Assembly: GCA_022813625.1 (NCBI GenBank)
Contig: JAKLMB010000045.1
Location: 62,001 to 126,000 of the forward strand
Direction of reading: 5' to 3'
Length of the DNA stretch: 64,000 bases
Source: Aaosphaeria pasadenensis
Taxonomy: Eukaryota; Ascomycota; Dothideomycetes; Pleosporales
Below are positions 63,203 to 64,000 of this stretch, one piece after another. The notes beneath the pieces are model-generated. The model saw nothing but the letters and a program-made list of their open reading frames with translations. It was not told where the DNA came from and did no database searches. Positions within the stretch are counted from its first letter, which is position 1. Each line of letters begins with the position of its first letter. The translations under genes were made by a program, and so were the position numbers.

Positions 63203-64000
63203 AAACCTTCATCCCCACCCTGCCGGTTCCGCTCTTTTTTCTTCAGATACTTCATTCAATAAGATCATCTTCCCTAAGCAGTCAATACATCAAGGAAGAG
63301 AAACAAATTTGTTGAACAATCCTGCCTCATCGTCATTCGTTGTCTCTGTTGTGCCACCTACCTATCTATACACCAATCTTTAGCCAACCATCATCACCAC
63401 CATCAACGTCTCTCCAAGACCATCCAAGTCGCCGGATAATTCGTATACCTGTCCACGTCTACGTAGGTACCAATCCAATCGTCCACCAACCAACCTCGAG
63501 CGCACAACTCCGTGGTACATCAGCAAAGGTAAGCCTTGAATGCAGCCCATCTGCACGTTCCCTTCCAATCCAACCTTGCACGTCCTGCTCAGAGCCATCC
63601 TGGAGAATTGCTTGAAGCCCAGCGTGCCCGTGCCAACACATCAGCCCTGCGCGCATCATTTAATATTAAATCTGACTCACAAATATCCAGGCCTTTTCTC
63701 GTTGCGCATATCAGCCTCTCTCCGTCGGAGCTCCCAAAACAGCCATTCCAATTTTGCCAACGAACTTATTAGTTGTCCGAGACAGCTCATAACCTCTGCT
63801 TGAGCCACCTTCAGACTACAGCTGGATTCCATACTCGACAATTCACCCTCCCCGGATTTCCCATTACGAACCGAGGTACTCCCTATTTAGCCTCCCATCC
63901 CCCAGTCTTCAACCCCAGGTCCCTTCCTGAGCCCTAGACTCTTCCGTCCCTTCGGCGATTCATCTGATAATTCATTCGCCTCGGCTGTACTGTCCTTTGG

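Larger units (their letters stand above)
56979..64000. other. Gene-poor region of about 7 kb
   Basis: No frame here shows a family, credible introns or sustained codon bias except one short minus-strand segment near 57940-58050. The region contains a (GTC)(GGC) trinucleotide run, an inverted TGTAGG cluster, a (GGGAT)n tract able to form a G-quadruplex, a perfect 12-bp-arm hairpin, (GATAT)n, and near the end a TATA box and pyrimidine-rich leader. Much of it may be upstream regulatory DNA of a gene that begins past 64000. Confidence 0.5.

Noticed and set aside
1..64000. Transposons, LTRs, CRISPR arrays, rRNA or tRNA genes
   Set aside because: I found no terminal repeats with transposase or reverse-transcriptase frames, no regularly spaced repeat arrays and no confident RNA gene; small RNAs cannot be excluded by eye.

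Overview
The window looks like nuclear DNA of a filamentous ascomycete (Pezizomycotina). Genes are split by short introns of about 45-110 nt with GT..AG ends and CTRAY branch sites. The gene set includes fungal-specific families: a rhodopsin-type membrane protein, a Crh-family cell-wall transglycosidase, UDP-galactopyranose mutase, a BYS1-type secreted protein and a CYP52/CYP539-like P450. A Leotiomycetes/Helotiales origin is my guess, not shown by the sequence. All exon joins were read by hand from splice signals and family conservation.

Layout. 1-0.4 kb: end of a PfkB kinase. 0.4-7.2 kb: an accessory stretch with a caspase-like (clan CD) protein behind a long repeat-rich pyrimidine leader, a minisatellite, a 110-aa secreted Cys-rich protein and a fungal rhodopsin-type receptor. 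7.5-10.4 kb: divergent NAA30 and LRO1. 11.2-14.8 kb: a BYS1/thaumatin-like secreted protein with an 11-aa repeat tail, and a 14-TM MFS transporter. 15.6-19.6 kb: alpha-COP. 21.3-24.3 kb: an acidic unknown protein and a spherulin-like cupin. 25-26.5 kb: a paralogue of the caspase-like gene whose two catalytic positions are both replaced. 27-41.4 kb: a housekeeping block of condensin CND1 and CDC7 (divergent), mitochondrial uS17, an ER DnaJ ending HDEL, ADE2, eL18 and a TPT-family transporter. 44-57 kb: UDP-galactopyranose mutase, PRO2, a Crh GH16 enzyme, a GH20 hexosaminidase and a P450. 57-64 kb: about 7 kb without a convincing gene, holding microsatellites, a perfect hairpin, a G-quadruplex motif, an inverted TGTAGG cluster, and near the end a TATA box with a long pyrimidine leader that probably serves a gene beyond the window.

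The most interesting system is the caspase-like pair. The 651-aa protein at 1447-3402 has a clan-CD His/Cys arrangement (H167, C219). The 520-aa paralogue at 24987-26549 keeps the fold-wide similarity and the exact 52-residue spacing but has R148 and F200 instead. Both sit behind strong TATA boxes and share a CCATGG..CCAA element upstream. An active protease with a dead relative suggests a regulator/decoy arrangement, as in metazoan caspase-8/c-FLIP; that functional reading is inference. Other points are a shared 325-bp promoter for condensin and Cdc7, overlapping splice donors in the Crh gene that would switch its C-terminus, and a perfect Gcn4/CPRE site upstream of PRO2.
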